From NCBI RefSeq assembly GCF_001854805.1, contig NZ_MBLO01000147.1, forward strand, positions 115,079 through 179,078: DNA of 64,000 nucleotides. The letters are read 5' to 3'. Shown one piece after another: positions 63,920 through 64,000 of this stretch (the stretch's first letter is position 1; every line of letters starts with the position of its first letter). Made by a program: the position numbers and the translations under genes. The stretch is from Pseudofrankia coriaricola (GTDB lineage Bacteria; Actinomycetota; Actinomycetes; Frankiales; Frankiaceae). The notes beneath the pieces were generated by a model, which did no database searches, was not told the origin of the DNA, and saw only the letters and a program-made list of their open reading frames with translations.

Positions 63920-63989
63920 CCGGGGCTCGGCCCCGGAGCAACATCGCGCGGGAGCCTGGGAGCAACCTCCGAAGGAGTTGCGAACAGGC
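63920..63989 (+). ncRNA. Possible structured RNA running off the window
   Basis: Two strong stems follow the possible promoter: CCGGGGC-TCG-GCCCCGG (63920-63936) and a two-tier stem at 63954-63989 (outer GCCTG/CAGGC, inner GCAAC[C]TCC-GAA-GGAGTTGC). No reading frame crosses it convincingly. It may be the 5' part of an intron, a riboregulator or another non-coding RNA. The family was not recognised. Confidence 0.35.
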
Positions 63990-64000
63990 AAAGCCGATCG

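Larger units (their letters stand above)
63556..64000. other. Right-edge non-coding stretch with hairpins
   Basis: No credible coding sequence on either strand. It contains an AT-rich inverted repeat, a possible promoter and two strong stem-loops, annotated separately, and runs off the window. Confidence 0.4.

Noticed and set aside
63677..63991. A 104-codon minus frame at the right edge
   Set aside because: Composition is that of a shadow frame across hairpins, with no ribosome-binding site or domain.

Overview
The window is a GC-rich actinobacterial chromosome segment. High-GC codon use with many GTG starts, a Kgd-type 2-oxoglutarate enzyme, an AftD-like arabinofuranosyltransferase, an F420-type luciferase-like oxidoreductase and degenerate intergenic repeat elements suggest a Frankia-like genus. 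That placement is an inference; no rRNA or tRNA gene was seen to anchor it.

Layout. 1-7.8 kb: the 5' part of kgd (minus strand, cut by the left edge), an HyuA/oxoprolinase-family hydrolase, thiL and an acetamidase/formamidase-family protein. 7.9-17.2 kb: two very large divergent DNA-processing genes, a 1754-residue SF1 helicase with a C-terminal Vsr/DUF559-like nuclease domain and an EndoQ-like PHP nuclease fused to a UvrD helicase. They are separated by an intergenic region holding a 23-bp tandem repeat and a perfect hairpin. 17.3-31.9 kb: a cell-envelope and small-molecule region with AftD, an SGNH lipoprotein, three methyltransferases (one FkbM type), a Tat-exported propeller-like protein, a Wzx-like flippase, an alpha-oxoamine synthase and aat. 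31.9-34.5 kb: a GGDEF-EAL membrane protein overlapping aat by 4 nt and carrying an in-frame 205-bp MITE-like insertion with an 8-bp target duplication. 35.3-43.7 kb: an F420-type oxidoreductase, an MFS transporter, an OmpR-type two-component pair, a secreted phytase-like esterase and a TAXI-type binding protein.

43.7-51.5 kb is the most notable functional unit: a minus-strand series herA - mre11/sbcD - rad50/sbcC - nurA. This is the gene set known from archaeal DNA-end resection, with a 4-nt sbcC/nurA overlap. 51.9-57.5 kb holds a lipoprotein polysaccharide deacetylase, a D-aminoacylase-family amidohydrolase, a ferritin-like protein and argS.

57.5-64 kb is a decaying accessory region: a repeat element, a frameshifted deoxyribosyltransferase-like gene, an aldo/keto reductase remnant with at least three frameshifts, an intact DUF4389 protein, a large serine recombinase interrupted by one in-frame TAA, an array of GTAGCG hexamers, a frameshifted small gene, a regulator with an in-frame TGA, a two-repeat type I-E CRISPR remnant without cas genes, a truncated AraC regulator, and a structured sequence with a possible promoter running off the right edge.

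How the parts connect: the two large nuclease-helicases and the HerA/NurA/Mre11/Rad50 set suggest a strong investment in DNA-end processing, damaged-base incision or foreign-DNA handling. The two-component pair, phytase-like enzyme and TAXI protein may form a sensing module. The 17-29 kb genes probably act on envelope glycans.
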